A stretch of 64,000 nucleotides of DNA, taken from contig NZ_SSXV01000025.1 of the NCBI RefSeq assembly GCF_009469595.2, positions 16,354 to 80,353 of the forward strand. Direction: 5' to 3'. The position numbers and the translations under genes were made by a program. Source of the stretch: Thauera sp. 2A1 (GTDB lineage Bacteria > Pseudomonadota > Gammaproteobacteria > Burkholderiales > Rhodocyclaceae). Below, piece after piece: positions 50,029 to 58,374 of the stretch (positions are counted from its first letter, which is position 1; every line of letters starts with the position of its first letter). Under the pieces are notes generated by a model. That model was given only the letters and a program-made list of their open reading frames with translations, had not been told where the DNA came from and did no database searches.

Positions 50029-50697
50029 TCACCGGCCCGGATCGAGTCCCATCAGCGACAGCAGTTCGGCAGCAGCCACGGTGCCGCCCCACCACAGCAG
50101 CACGACTGAAGCGACGGCTGTCAGCGTGACCAGATGGCCGGCCAGCAGCATCAGGCCGTCCCGCAGGCGCAGACCCCAGGTGATCAACACGATGGCCAGC
50201 GCGGGCAGCACGTTGTCAAAGCTGATGAGGGGGACGGGCACCATCATCGAAAGGCCCGCGGCAGAGAGGAGCAGACCATTCAGCACCCGGGCCGGCCTGT
50301 CGGTCAAGGGCAGCATGCGGGGGCGCCCGAGCAGCGCGATGACATTGATCACCCTGCCGATCATGCGTTGCAGCAGCCTCTTCGCGCGGGCATTCATCTC
50401 CCGCGCGGCGAGCCAGCCCGGCAAGGGCACCGGCTGACCCTGGAGCAGCCCGCAAGCGATCAGGAGGCAAAACGCACCGACCGCCGAGGCCATGCCGGGT
50501 AGCGCAACCGGGAAAAGAAGCGGCATCGCCAGCAGGCTCAACCAGACCAAGCGTTGCCGGTTGCTCTGACCGACGGCGTCGGCCATCGTGCCGTTCATCG
50601 ACGCCAGGTGAGCCTCGGCGATCCGCGCCACGGTTGCCCGCCGTCTGTCCCTCGTGGATCCCGTAACGGTCCGGGGCGGGTTGTTTTCTCTCTTCAT
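50029..50697 (-). CDS. ExoD family exopolysaccharide-synthesis membrane protein
   Basis: This 222-residue membrane protein of the ExoD family has a basic N-terminus, then four to six helices with the family segments PVALPGMASAVGAFCLLIACGLLQGQ and RPARVLNGLLLSAAGLSMMVPVPLISFDNVLPALAIVLITWG. ExoD was linked to exopolysaccharide production and alkaline tolerance in rhizobia; its biochemical role is not defined. It converges with the DUF1631 gene and is divergent from the lipid kinase gene at 50873. Confidence 0.85.
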   Translation of the reverse strand: MKRENNPPRTVTGSTRDRRRATVARIAEAHLASMNGTMADAVGQSNRQRLVWLSLLAMPLLFPVALPGMASAVGAFCLLIACGLLQGQPVPLPGWLAAREMNARAKRLLQRMIGRVINVIALLGRPRMLPLTDRPARVLNGLLLSAAGLSMMVPVPLISFDNVLPALAIVLITWGLRLRDGLMLLAGHLVTLTAVASVVLLWWGGTVAAAELLSLMGLDPGR

Positions 50698-50872
50698 GCT
50701 TTCCCAGTTGAACGCGTTGCTGGATTCCGACCGCATCACGCTGACGTCAGTGACCGCCAGACTCCGCTTGAACCTGTCTGCCCCTCGGACTGTCGATGTT
50801 GCTCGACGGTTCCGTGAGCGTTCGTCCGTTTCTGGCGGGGCCGTTCGAAGCGTCTTCTGAAGGACACACCCG

Positions 50873-51880
50873 ATGCAAGACACACGAAACCCACACGCCC
50901 TTCAACCCGAGATCGACCCCGCGGCTGCCCTGCTGTTCGTCATCAACGCCGCGGCGGGCGCACTCGAACTCGACGCCAAGCGCGCCGTGATCGAGGCGGC
51001 CCTTGCTGCGCACGGCCGCAAGGGCGAGTTGCTGATCTGCCGTCCCGATGAACTGGTGCGTGTGGCGACCCATGCCGCAGCGCAGGCGGTGGCGCGCGCT
51101 TCGGCCGTGATTGCCGTCGGCGGCGACGGCAGCCTCAGCACGATGGCTCAGGCCGCGCACGCGGCCGGTTGTGCGATGGGCGTCATCCCTTACGGCACCT
51201 TCAATTACTTTGCCCGGGCGCACGGCATCCCCACCGAACCCGCCGCCGCAGTGCGACACCTGCTGCATGCGCAACCGAGGCCGGTGCAGGTGGGAACCAT
51301 CAACGACCGCGTCTTCCTGGTGAATGCCAGCCTGGGGGTCTATCCGGAACTGTTGCAGGACCGCGAGGCCTACAAGGCCCGCTTTGGGCGCAGCCGCTGG
51401 GTGGCCTTCATCGCGGGCTGTTCGACCCTGTTGCGCGCGCAGCGCCGCCTGCGCCTGCACATCGAGATGGGCGCCACGGTTCGCGATTTGCATACCCTGA
51501 CGCTCTTCATTGGCAACAACCGGCTGCAACTGCAGCAGTTTGGCGCGGAGCCCGAGGACACCGTCGCCGGTACGCCCGGTGACGGCAGTCTGGCCGCGCT
51601 GATGCTGCGGCCCATCGGCACGCTGTCGATGATCGGGCTGATGCTGCACGGTGCGATGGGCAGGTTGGGCGAGGCCGCGGGCATGGAGAGCTTCGAATTC
51701 ACGCACATGGTGGTGAAACCCAGGCTGGCGCCCGGCCGCAAGGAGATCACGGTGGCGTTTGACGGTGAAGTGGCGCGCATGCGCGTGCCGATCGACATTC
51801 GTGTGCTGGACAGGCCTTTGTACCTGCTCCAGGCAACGGACCCAGCGGGTACGGCAAACGTGCCGCAGGCTGCGGCATGA
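50873..51880 (+). CDS. Diacylglycerol/sphingosine kinase family protein
   Basis: This 335-residue lipid kinase fold has the nucleotide-binding motif VGGDGSLSTMAQ (82-93), GVIPYGTFNYFARAHGIP (typical GTxNxxA), and C-terminal VAFDGEVARMRVP. It phosphorylates a lipid or lipid-like substrate, commonly diacylglycerol. Its stop overlaps the next ATG by 4 bases, so it is coupled to the phosphoesterase gene; this pair is common in proteobacteria. Confidence 0.9.
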   Translation: MQDTRNPHALQPEIDPAAALLFVINAAAGALELDAKRAVIEAALAAHGRKGELLICRPDELVRVATHAAAQAVARASAVIAVGGDGSLSTMAQAAHAAGCAMGVIPYGTFNYFARAHGIPTEPAAAVRHLLHAQPRPVQVGTINDRVFLVNASLGVYPELLQDREAYKARFGRSRWVAFIAGCSTLLRAQRRLRLHIEMGATVRDLHTLTLFIGNNRLQLQQFGAEPEDTVAGTPGDGSLAALMLRPIGTLSMIGLMLHGAMGRLGEAAGMESFEFTHMVVKPRLAPGRKEITVAFDGEVARMRVPIDIRVLDRPLYLLQATDPAGTANVPQAAA

Positions 51881-52710
51881 GCGTCCTGCTGCATATCTCC
51901 GACACGCATTTCGGCACCGAACAAGCTGCGGTGGTCGAGGCGCTGGTCGCCCTGGCGGCGCAGCAGCGGCCGGATGTGGTGGTGCTGTCGGGCGACATCA
52001 CGCAGCGTGCGCGGCGCGCTCAGTTTCGCGCGGCGCAGGACTTCATCGCGCGATTGGGGGTGCCTGTCCTGGCCGTGCCGGGTAACCACGACGTGGCCTT
52101 GTTCGACCTCTGGACGCGCCTGATCCGCCCGTATGCGCTTTACGCCACGGTGTTCGGTGCGGATCTCGAGCCCTTGCATGCATCGCAGGATCTGCTGGTG
52201 TTGGGTGTCAACACCACGCGCATGTGGCGACACAAGAACGGGGAGGTGTCCCCGGCGCAGATCGAGCGCGTGGCAAGTCGGCTGAGCCAAGCCCACCCGG
52301 AGCAGTTGCGCGTGGTGGTGGTGCACCACCCGGCAGCGCTGCCCCGCGGTGAGGATGCTTCCAGCCTGTTGCGCGGCCACCATGCCGCGCTACGCGCGTG
52401 GTCGGCCGCCGGCGCCGATCTCGTGCTGTGCGGGCATATCCACCTCCCCGGCACGCTGGCGCCGCAAGGCTTGGCGCGGCGCCTGTGGGTGCTCCTGGCC
52501 GGAACCGCCGTGTCGTGGCGCACGCTGCCCGGGGTACCGAATTCGGTGAACATCCTGCGTTGGGGAGAGGCGTCCGGTGCGAGTGGCGACGCGGCACTTG
52601 CCGGGACCGAAGCAGGCCAATGCTGCCTCATCGAACGGTGGGACTTTGCGCGTCGCGATCGCGTCTTCGTTCGTGCGCTCGTCACATCCGTTTACCCTGA
52701 GCGTGACTGA
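51877..52710 (+). CDS. Calcineurin-like metallophosphoesterase
   Basis: This 277-residue phosphoesterase has all five metal-binding motifs: ISDTHFG (D9, H11), LSGDITQ, PGNHDV, VHHP and CGHIHLPG. The arrangement fits the 3',5'-cyclic nucleotide or lipid phosphatase-type class III group. It is translated with the upstream lipid kinase, so a lipid phosphate or related substrate is possible. No signal peptide is seen; it is cytosolic. Confidence 0.92.
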   Translation: MSVLLHISDTHFGTEQAAVVEALVALAAQQRPDVVVLSGDITQRARRAQFRAAQDFIARLGVPVLAVPGNHDVALFDLWTRLIRPYALYATVFGADLEPLHASQDLLVLGVNTTRMWRHKNGEVSPAQIERVASRLSQAHPEQLRVVVVHHPAALPRGEDASSLLRGHHAALRAWSAAGADLVLCGHIHLPGTLAPQGLARRLWVLLAGTAVSWRTLPGVPNSVNILRWGEASGASGDAALAGTEAGQCCLIERWDFARRDRVFVRALVTSVYPERD

Positions 52711-52823
52711 ACGCAGGGGGGTTTCGGGGAAAGGGATGAGCACGGGGTAGCACCGGAGCGTGCGGCGGCAAACCTGGCCGAATTCTTTGCCGTCGTCTGT
52801 CCTGGGCCGCCCGGGCAGCAGGC

Positions 52824-53213
52824 CTACTCGAACTCCACCACCACCTGCCCCGACTGCACGTTGTCGCCCTGGGCGACGTTCAGCGCCTTGACGCGGCCGG
52901 CGATTGGGGCGCTGATGTTGGTTTCCATCTTCATTGCCTCCAGCACCATCAGCGGATCGCCCACCTGCAGGTGCTGGCCGGGCTGGGCGATGAGGCGGAC
53001 GACGATGCCGGAGACGGGGCTGCGGCAGACCTTGTCCTCGTTGACCGGCGCTGCGCTCGTGCCTGCGGCAGGGGCGGGCGGCGCGCTGGCGACGCTGCCG
53101 GCGAGCACCGCGGAGCCGACCGGGTAGGCCGGCGGCAGGGTGGTGACGTCGGCTTCGGCAACCTCGACGTCCACGTCGAAGGTCTTGTCGTTGAGGGTGA
53201 TCCTGAGTTTCAC
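52824..53213 (-). CDS. Biotin carrier subunit of a transcarboxylase (1.3S-like)
   Basis: This 129-residue protein carries the swinging biotin. The N-terminus VKLRITLNDKTFDVDVEV resembles that of the Propionibacterium transcarboxylase 1.3S subunit. An Ala/Pro linker (about 40-56) follows, then the biotinyl domain with EAMKMET (biotin on K95). It starts with GTG at 53213, with aaagga 8 bases upstream. It is the last of four co-directional genes with the two carboxyltransferase subunits. Confidence 0.92.
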   Translation of the reverse strand: MKLRITLNDKTFDVDVEVAEADVTTLPPAYPVGSAVLAGSVASAPPAPAAGTSAAPVNEDKVCRSPVSGIVVRLIAQPGQHLQVGDPLMVLEAMKMETNISAPIAGRVKALNVAQGDNVQSGQVVVEFE

Positions 53214-53226
53214 GGTGGAATTCCTT

Positions 53227-53538
53227 TCAATGCACGCGGTGCGATGCCTGGATGTGCACGCGGCCGACCTGCGCCCAGGTGGCCGAATGCACCAGGCGCA
53301 CCTGGCGGATCTTTGCACGCACGCCGAGGAAGGCGGCGATGGCGGCGGAGATCGCCAGCATTTCCTCTTCACTCACCGTGTCGGCGGGTGCCACGGGGGG
53401 CGTGGTGGATGGGGCGACGGTGGTCGGCGTGCCGGCGACCGCCTCGCGCGCCTCGAGTTCGGCCACGCGTGCCGCCAGGCTGCGCACTTCGGCACGCAGT
53501 TCGTCGATCACCGCCAGCAGCTTGTCCTGTTCGCTCAT
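53227..53538 (-). CDS. Small coiled-coil subunit of the carboxyltransferase operon
   Basis: This 103-residue protein has a coiled-coil start (EQDKLLAVIDELRAEVRSLAARVAELEA), a Thr/Pro/Ala linker and a short C-terminal domain EEEMLAISAAIAAFLGVRAKIRQVRLVH. Small proteins with such an ISAAIAAFLG-IRQ end sit between the 12S-like and biotin carrier genes in several transcarboxylase or decarboxylase operons. The role is not established; assembly or stabilisation is likely. No membrane helix is present, so it is not a classical OadG gamma subunit. Confidence 0.7.
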   Translation of the reverse strand: MSEQDKLLAVIDELRAEVRSLAARVAELEAREAVAGTPTTVAPSTTPPVAPADTVSEEEMLAISAAIAAFLGVRAKIRQVRLVHSATWAQVGRVHIQASHRVH

Positions 53539-53548
53539 CGCGGCGTCC

Positions 53549-55096
53549 TCACAGCGGCATCAGGCCGTGCTTCTTGTGCGGCCGGGGTTCGCGCTTGGTG
53601 CGCAGGTATTCGAGGCTCTGCGCGATGTGGCGGCGGGTCAGCGCCGGCTCGATGACCGCATCCACCAGCCGGCGCTCGGCGGCCACGTAGGGGTTGGAGA
53701 AGGTCTCGCGGTATTCGCGGATCAGCTCCCGGCGCTTCTCGTCGGGCTGGTCGGCCTGGTCGATCTCCTTGCGGAATACGATCTCGGCCGCGCCTTCGGC
53801 GCCCATCACCGCGATCTCGGCGGTCGGCCACGCGAACACGCGGTCGGCGCCCAGATCCTTGCTGCACATCGCCACATAGGCGCCGCCGTAGGCCTTGCGC
53901 AGGATCACGGTGATCTTGGGCACCGTGGCCGACGAATAGGCGAACAGCAGCTTGGCGCCGTGACGGATGATGCCGCCGTATTCCTGCTTCACCCCGGGGA
54001 GGAAGCCCGGCACATCGACGAAGGTGACGAGCGGGATGTTGAAGGCGTTGCAGAAGCGGATGAAGCGCGCCGCCTTGTCGGAGGCGTCGATGTCCAGCGC
54101 GCCGGCCTGCACCAGCGGCTGGTTGGCGACGATGCCCACCGTGCCGCCGCTGATGCGGGCGAAGCCGACGACCACGTTGGGTGCGTAGCCTGCCTGCACT
54201 TCGAGGAAGTCGGCGGCGTCGACGATGGCGGCGATCACGTTGCGCACGTCGTAGCCCTGGCGGCCTTCCACCGGCACCAGCGCTTCGAGTGCAGGGTTGG
54301 GCTCGACGCGGCGGTCACCCTCGATCTGCGGCGGGTCTTCCAGGTTGTTGGCGGGCAGGAAGCTCAGCAGCTTCTGGCACAGCAGCACCGCGTGACGGTC
54401 GTCGTCGGCGATGAAGTGGATCACGCCCGAATGCAGCATGTGCGCGTCCGGCCCGCCGAGCTGCTCGGCGGAGACCGTCTCGCCGGTGACCTGCTTGATG
54501 ACCTGCGGGCCGGTGATGAAGAGCTGGGCCTGGCGCGTCTGGATGATGAAGTCGGTGAGCGCAGGGCTGTAGGCCGCACCGCCGGCGCACGGCCCGCAGA
54601 TCAGCGAGATCTGCGGCACCACGCCCGACAGCAGCACGTTGGCGTGGAACACCTTGCCGTAGCCCGACAGCGAATCGATGCCCTCCTGCACGCGTGCGCC
54701 GCCGGAGTCGTTGATGAAGACGAAGGGCGAGCCGGTCTTCAGCGCCATCTGCATGATGTCGGCGACCTTGGTGGAATGCACTTCGCCGGCCGAGCCGCCG
54801 GCCACGGTGAAGTCCTGGCTCGCCAGATGCACGAGGCGACCGCCGATCGCGGCGGCGCCGGTCACCACGCCGTCGGCGGGCAGGGACTTGCCGGCCATGC
54901 CGAACAGGGTGGAGCGGTGCGCGGCGAAGAGGCCGGCCTCGTCGAAGCTGTCGGCATCGACCAGCGCGGCGATGCGTTCACGCGCGGTGAGCTTGCCGGC
55001 GTCGCGCTGCTTCTGCAGCCGATCCGCGCCGCCGCCGGCTTCAGCCTCGGCGCGGCGGTGCTGCAGGTCGGCGATCTTGTCCTGCATGGTGTTCAT
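53549..55096 (-). CDS. Acyl-CoA carboxyltransferase subunit (12S/MmdA-like)
   Basis: This 515-residue crotonase-fold carboxyltransferase has N- and C-terminal domains of the PccB/MmdA family: GKLTARERIAALVD, QDFTVAGGSAGEVHSTKV, NDSGGARVQEG, GPCAGGAAYSPAL, VVGFARISGGTVGIVANQP, and AYGGAYVAMCSKDLGAD with VMGAEGAAEI. It moves CO2 between biotin and an acyl-CoA such as methylmalonyl-/propionyl-CoA. ggagaac precedes the ATG. No biotin carboxylase gene is nearby, which argues against a complete acyl-CoA carboxylase and for a transcarboxylase or decarboxylase. Confidence 0.9.
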   Translation of the reverse strand: MNTMQDKIADLQHRRAEAEAGGGADRLQKQRDAGKLTARERIAALVDADSFDEAGLFAAHRSTLFGMAGKSLPADGVVTGAAAIGGRLVHLASQDFTVAGGSAGEVHSTKVADIMQMALKTGSPFVFINDSGGARVQEGIDSLSGYGKVFHANVLLSGVVPQISLICGPCAGGAAYSPALTDFIIQTRQAQLFITGPQVIKQVTGETVSAEQLGGPDAHMLHSGVIHFIADDDRHAVLLCQKLLSFLPANNLEDPPQIEGDRRVEPNPALEALVPVEGRQGYDVRNVIAAIVDAADFLEVQAGYAPNVVVGFARISGGTVGIVANQPLVQAGALDIDASDKAARFIRFCNAFNIPLVTFVDVPGFLPGVKQEYGGIIRHGAKLLFAYSSATVPKITVILRKAYGGAYVAMCSKDLGADRVFAWPTAEIAVMGAEGAAEIVFRKEIDQADQPDEKRRELIREYRETFSNPYVAAERRLVDAVIEPALTRRHIAQSLEYLRTKREPRPHKKHGLMPL

Positions 55097-55142
55097 GCGA
55101 TGTTCTCCGGAATCCTTGGGGGGAGGGGGCGGCGCAGCGGGT

Positions 55143-56660
55143 TCAGCCCACCGGTGCGACGGTGATGCGGTGCGAGCGGCCATTGAGGGTGACGTCGTAG
55201 GCCACGGGCACGCGCACCGGCGTGGCGCTGCCGGCGCTGGCGGGTGCGGCGGCGCTGCCGCTGGCGGTGGGTGCATTGGCGGCCGGATCCTTGCCCAGGT
55301 TCTTCGGCCCCTGGCTGCGGCTGGCGAAGAACTTCGGCGCCACCTGCGGGAACATCGCGTGCGTCAGCACGTCCTCGTCGCTGCCGTCACTGCCGGGCAG
55401 CGCGATCGCCGCTTCGCGCAGCGTGTGCCATTCGGGCTTGAGCAGGTCGGCGGGGCGGCAGTCGATGGGCGGCTTCTTCGCCTGCTGCTCGGCGAGCGTC
55501 ACCACCTCGGGATCGCGCTCGCCGGGCGCTGCGCCGTAGTAGCCCAGCATCAGGTCGGCGAACTCGCCCGACATCGCCTTGTAGCGGCCCATCATCACGT
55601 TGAACACCGCCTGCGTGCCGACGATCTGGCTCGATGGCGTCACCAGCGGCGGAAAGCCGGCGTCCTCGCGCACGCGCGGCACCTCGATCAGCACTTCCTT
55701 CAGGCGGTGGGCGGCGTTCTGCTGCTTCAACTGGCTCTCCATGTTGGAGATCATGCCGCCCGGGATCTGGCTGTCGAAGATGTCGGTGTCGACGCCGTGG
55801 ATGTTGGACATGAACTCCGCGTAGCGTGGCCGTACGCTGGCGAAGTGGTCGCGGATGCGGCGCAGGCGGTCCTTGTCCAGGCGCGCTTCGAAGCCGGTGC
55901 CTTCGAGCATCTCGACCAGGCTCTCGGTCGGGTTGTGGCCGGGGCCCAGGCTGAGCGAGCTGATCGCCGTGTCGACGCAGTCGGCACCGGCCTCGATCGC
56001 CTTCATCAGGCTCACCAGCGTCACGCCGGTGGTGGCGTGGGTGTGCACATGCACGCGCACGCCGGGGCCACAACGCTGCTTGATGCCCGTGACGATGTCG
56101 TAGGCCGGCTGCGGCTTCAGCAGCGCGGCCATGTCCTTCAGGCAGATCGAGTCGCAGCCCATGTCCACCAGGCGCTGCGCCATGTCGACGAAACCCTGCA
56201 CCGTGTGCAGCGGGCTCACCGTGTAGCAGATCGTGCCCTGGGCATGCTTGCCGGTCCGGCGCACCGCGGCGATGGCGCGCTGCAGGTTGCGCACGTCGTT
56301 GAGGGCGTCGAACACGCGGAACACGTCCATGCCGTTTTCGGCCGCCTTGTCGACGAAGCGGTCGACCACCGTGTCCTCGTAGTGGCGGTAGCCGAGCAGG
56401 TTCTGGCCGCGCAGCAGCATCTGCAGGCGCGAGTTGGGCAGCAGACGGCGGAAGGTGCGCAGCCGCTCCCATGGGTCTTCGTTGAGGAAGCGGATGCAGG
56501 CGTCGAAGGTGGCGCCGCCCCAGCATTCGACCGACCAGTAGCCGGCGCGGTCGATGTCGGCGCAGGCGGGGATCATGTCCTCCAGCGCCATGCGGGTGGC
56601 GAGCAGGCTCTGGTGGGCGTCGCGCAGCGCGAGCTCGGTGATGTCGATGATGCGGGTCAC
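55143..56660 (-). CDS. Pyruvate/oxaloacetate carboxyltransferase subunit (5S/OadA-like)
   Basis: This 505-residue TIM-barrel carboxyltransferase has the metal and substrate residues of the OadA/5S family: ELALRDAHQSLLATRM (D14), CLKDMAALL (carboxylated Lys), HVHTHATTG (metal His pair), and the C-terminal PYC_OADA domain. A complete biotin domain is absent; the protein ends in a short segment VRVPVAYDVTLNGRSHRI that looks like only the first part of one. It exchanges CO2 between biotin and pyruvate/oxaloacetate. GTG start at 56660 with aagga upstream. First gene of the operon. Confidence 0.9.
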   Translation of the reverse strand: MTRIIDITELALRDAHQSLLATRMALEDMIPACADIDRAGYWSVECWGGATFDACIRFLNEDPWERLRTFRRLLPNSRLQMLLRGQNLLGYRHYEDTVVDRFVDKAAENGMDVFRVFDALNDVRNLQRAIAAVRRTGKHAQGTICYTVSPLHTVQGFVDMAQRLVDMGCDSICLKDMAALLKPQPAYDIVTGIKQRCGPGVRVHVHTHATTGVTLVSLMKAIEAGADCVDTAISSLSLGPGHNPTESLVEMLEGTGFEARLDKDRLRRIRDHFASVRPRYAEFMSNIHGVDTDIFDSQIPGGMISNMESQLKQQNAAHRLKEVLIEVPRVREDAGFPPLVTPSSQIVGTQAVFNVMMGRYKAMSGEFADLMLGYYGAAPGERDPEVVTLAEQQAKKPPIDCRPADLLKPEWHTLREAAIALPGSDGSDEDVLTHAMFPQVAPKFFASRSQGPKNLGKDPAANAPTASGSAAAPASAGSATPVRVPVAYDVTLNGRSHRITVAPVG

Positions 56661-56738
56661 GGTGTCATCCTTCGCATCGGTGGCGCGGGGAGCCGGGTGG
56701 GCCGAGCCGCCAGGACGCGTAAATAGTTGGTGATTGCA

Positions 56739-56779
56739 ACTATAGCCTGCGGCGGGCGGTCGTATTTGACCTGGATCAA
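56739..56779 (-). promoter_or_regulatory. FNR-type promoter of the transcarboxylase operon
   Basis: On the minus strand, TTGAT-CCAG-GTCAA (56779-56766) matches the FNR/ANR consensus with one mismatch. TATAGT (56744-56739) fits a -10 element; a start near 56732 puts the FNR site at about -41, the position of FNR-activated promoters. ATAGTTG-N7-CAACTAT (56723-56743) is a further inverted repeat at the -10/start site. The gap 56661-56897 has no gene. Confidence 0.65.
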
Positions 56780-56897
56780 ACGATGACCGGAATACCGACC
56801 TGCGGCGGCAGCGCACGGTGAAATGGTTCGCCCAGGATCGCGGCCCGGTCTGCTCCTTCTGGACGGCCGCTGGCGCGGGGCCGTTCCCGCAGCGTCA

Positions 56898-58202
56898 TCA
56901 GAGGCTGCGGGCGAGGGCGGCGCGGTCCATGCAGTGGCCGTAGCGCATCTTGACGCGGTCGGCGAACCAGGCGGTGGTGATCTTGCTGCGGATCTTCGGG
57001 CTCTTGAGATCGATGCGCGGCACCAGCTCGCGCGGCACGGGGCGCCCTGCGGCGGCGTCGGCGAGCTGGAACACGCGTTGATACACCTTGCTGCGGTAGA
57101 AGGATTCCTCCTTCTCCTGCCGCAGGCCGGCCTGGATCTCGTCCCGGCTCAGCCCTAGCCGGGACGCCAGGCCGAACACCGCGCGCTGGGTGCTGCTGGT
57201 GGCGGCACTCGGCGCGCCGTTCACATAGCTCAGCAGGTCGCCGTCCAGCACCAGCCGCTGCCCGCTCAGTTGTGCCACTGCCTGCTGGAAGGCGGCGTTG
57301 CGGCTGCTGTAGTGGCCGGCGTTGAAATCGGCGAAGCGGTAAAGCGGGTCGCGGTAGGGGGCGGGATAGTCGAGCAGGTGGGCGATGCCGAAATACACCC
57401 CGCCGCGCCGGGAAAACACCACGTCGCGCAGCGTGCCCTTGCCTGCCAGCGGATAGGGCTTCGTGCGCGCGTGTTGTTCGGCGAAGGCGACGCTGACCTG
57501 CATCGGGCCGCCGGTGTGCACCGGGTTGTAGCCGGACAGCAGCAGCTTGCCGCCGGGCAACTCGTCGATCATGTCGTCGAACAGCTCGCTCATCTCGCGC
57601 TCGGTGCGCAGCGCGTCGATGCGCTGCTTGTAGCTGCGGCCGTTGGGCGAGGGCTTGGACAGCGCGGCGTCGAGCGCGAGCTTGGGGATCATGTACTTCG
57701 CGCGTCGCGTCTCGATCTCGCGCCATACGATCTTCGGCAGGCCGGGCACCGCCGGATCGGCCTGAAAGGTGGATTCCTGCTCGATCACCGCGATCGCTGC
57801 ACAGTAGTTCTCGGCGCTCGGCACGAGGCCCAGCGCGTTGAAGGCGCTGGCGATGTCGGCGGCCCAGCCGGCGCGATCCCGCGCTGCCGTCGGCGGCAGC
57901 AGGCGCTGGATGAGCGCCTGGCCCTGTGGGCCGATCGCCGGTGGCGGCGACAGCGGCGGCAGGCCGGGCGCGGGCAGCGGTTGCATCGGGCTGCCCGGCG
58001 CGACAGGATAGGGGGGCGGCAGCGGCTGGGACGATGCGGGTGGCACTCCGCCGACGGCTGCCCCCGGGGTGGGCTGCCGGCTTTCGACCGGCGCGGGCGG
58101 CTGCACCGGCTGCGGTGCGGGCGTGGCACAAGCCGCGGCCAGGACCGCGGCGAGCAGTGCAGCGGGAAGCGTCGGGCGGATGCGGAGTGGGCTGGGCTTC
58201 AT
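56898..58202 (-). CDS. DUF1615 family lipoprotein
   Basis: This 434-residue lipoprotein has a signal with lipobox LAAAC (about residue 25), a long Pro-rich linker (about 28-90) and a DUF1615 domain: WAADIASAFNALGLVPSAENYCAAIAVIEQESTFQADP, NPVHTGGPMQVS, RRGGVYFGIAHLLDYPA and FADFNAGHYSSRNAAFQ. The E-Q-E-S-TF segment resembles the glutamate region of lytic transglycosylases, so a cell wall role is possible, as an inference. It is divergent from the signalling protein at 58375. Confidence 0.88.
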   Translation of the reverse strand: MKPSPLRIRPTLPAALLAAVLAAACATPAPQPVQPPAPVESRQPTPGAAVGGVPPASSQPLPPPYPVAPGSPMQPLPAPGLPPLSPPPAIGPQGQALIQRLLPPTAARDRAGWAADIASAFNALGLVPSAENYCAAIAVIEQESTFQADPAVPGLPKIVWREIETRRAKYMIPKLALDAALSKPSPNGRSYKQRIDALRTEREMSELFDDMIDELPGGKLLLSGYNPVHTGGPMQVSVAFAEQHARTKPYPLAGKGTLRDVVFSRRGGVYFGIAHLLDYPAPYRDPLYRFADFNAGHYSSRNAAFQQAVAQLSGQRLVLDGDLLSYVNGAPSAATSSTQRAVFGLASRLGLSRDEIQAGLRQEKEESFYRSKVYQRVFQLADAAAGRPVPRELVPRIDLKSPKIRSKITTAWFADRVKMRYGHCMDRAALARSL

Positions 58203-58374
58203 GACGTGCCGCAAGGAGGCGAGGCGGGTCGCAGAACGCGCGATTCTATCCGCGCCTCCGCGCATGGGCCAGGAACGCGGCGCGCCCACTTTAGGCCGGT
58301 CCGCCGGCGCGTTAATCGGTAACATGCATCCATACCCAAAGTGGTAAGCCGTTTCCCGCCAAAGCGCACTGCGC

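Noticed and set aside
53227..53538. OadG-type sodium pump gamma subunit
   Set aside because: No membrane helix is present and no OadB/MmdB-like subunit lies nearby.
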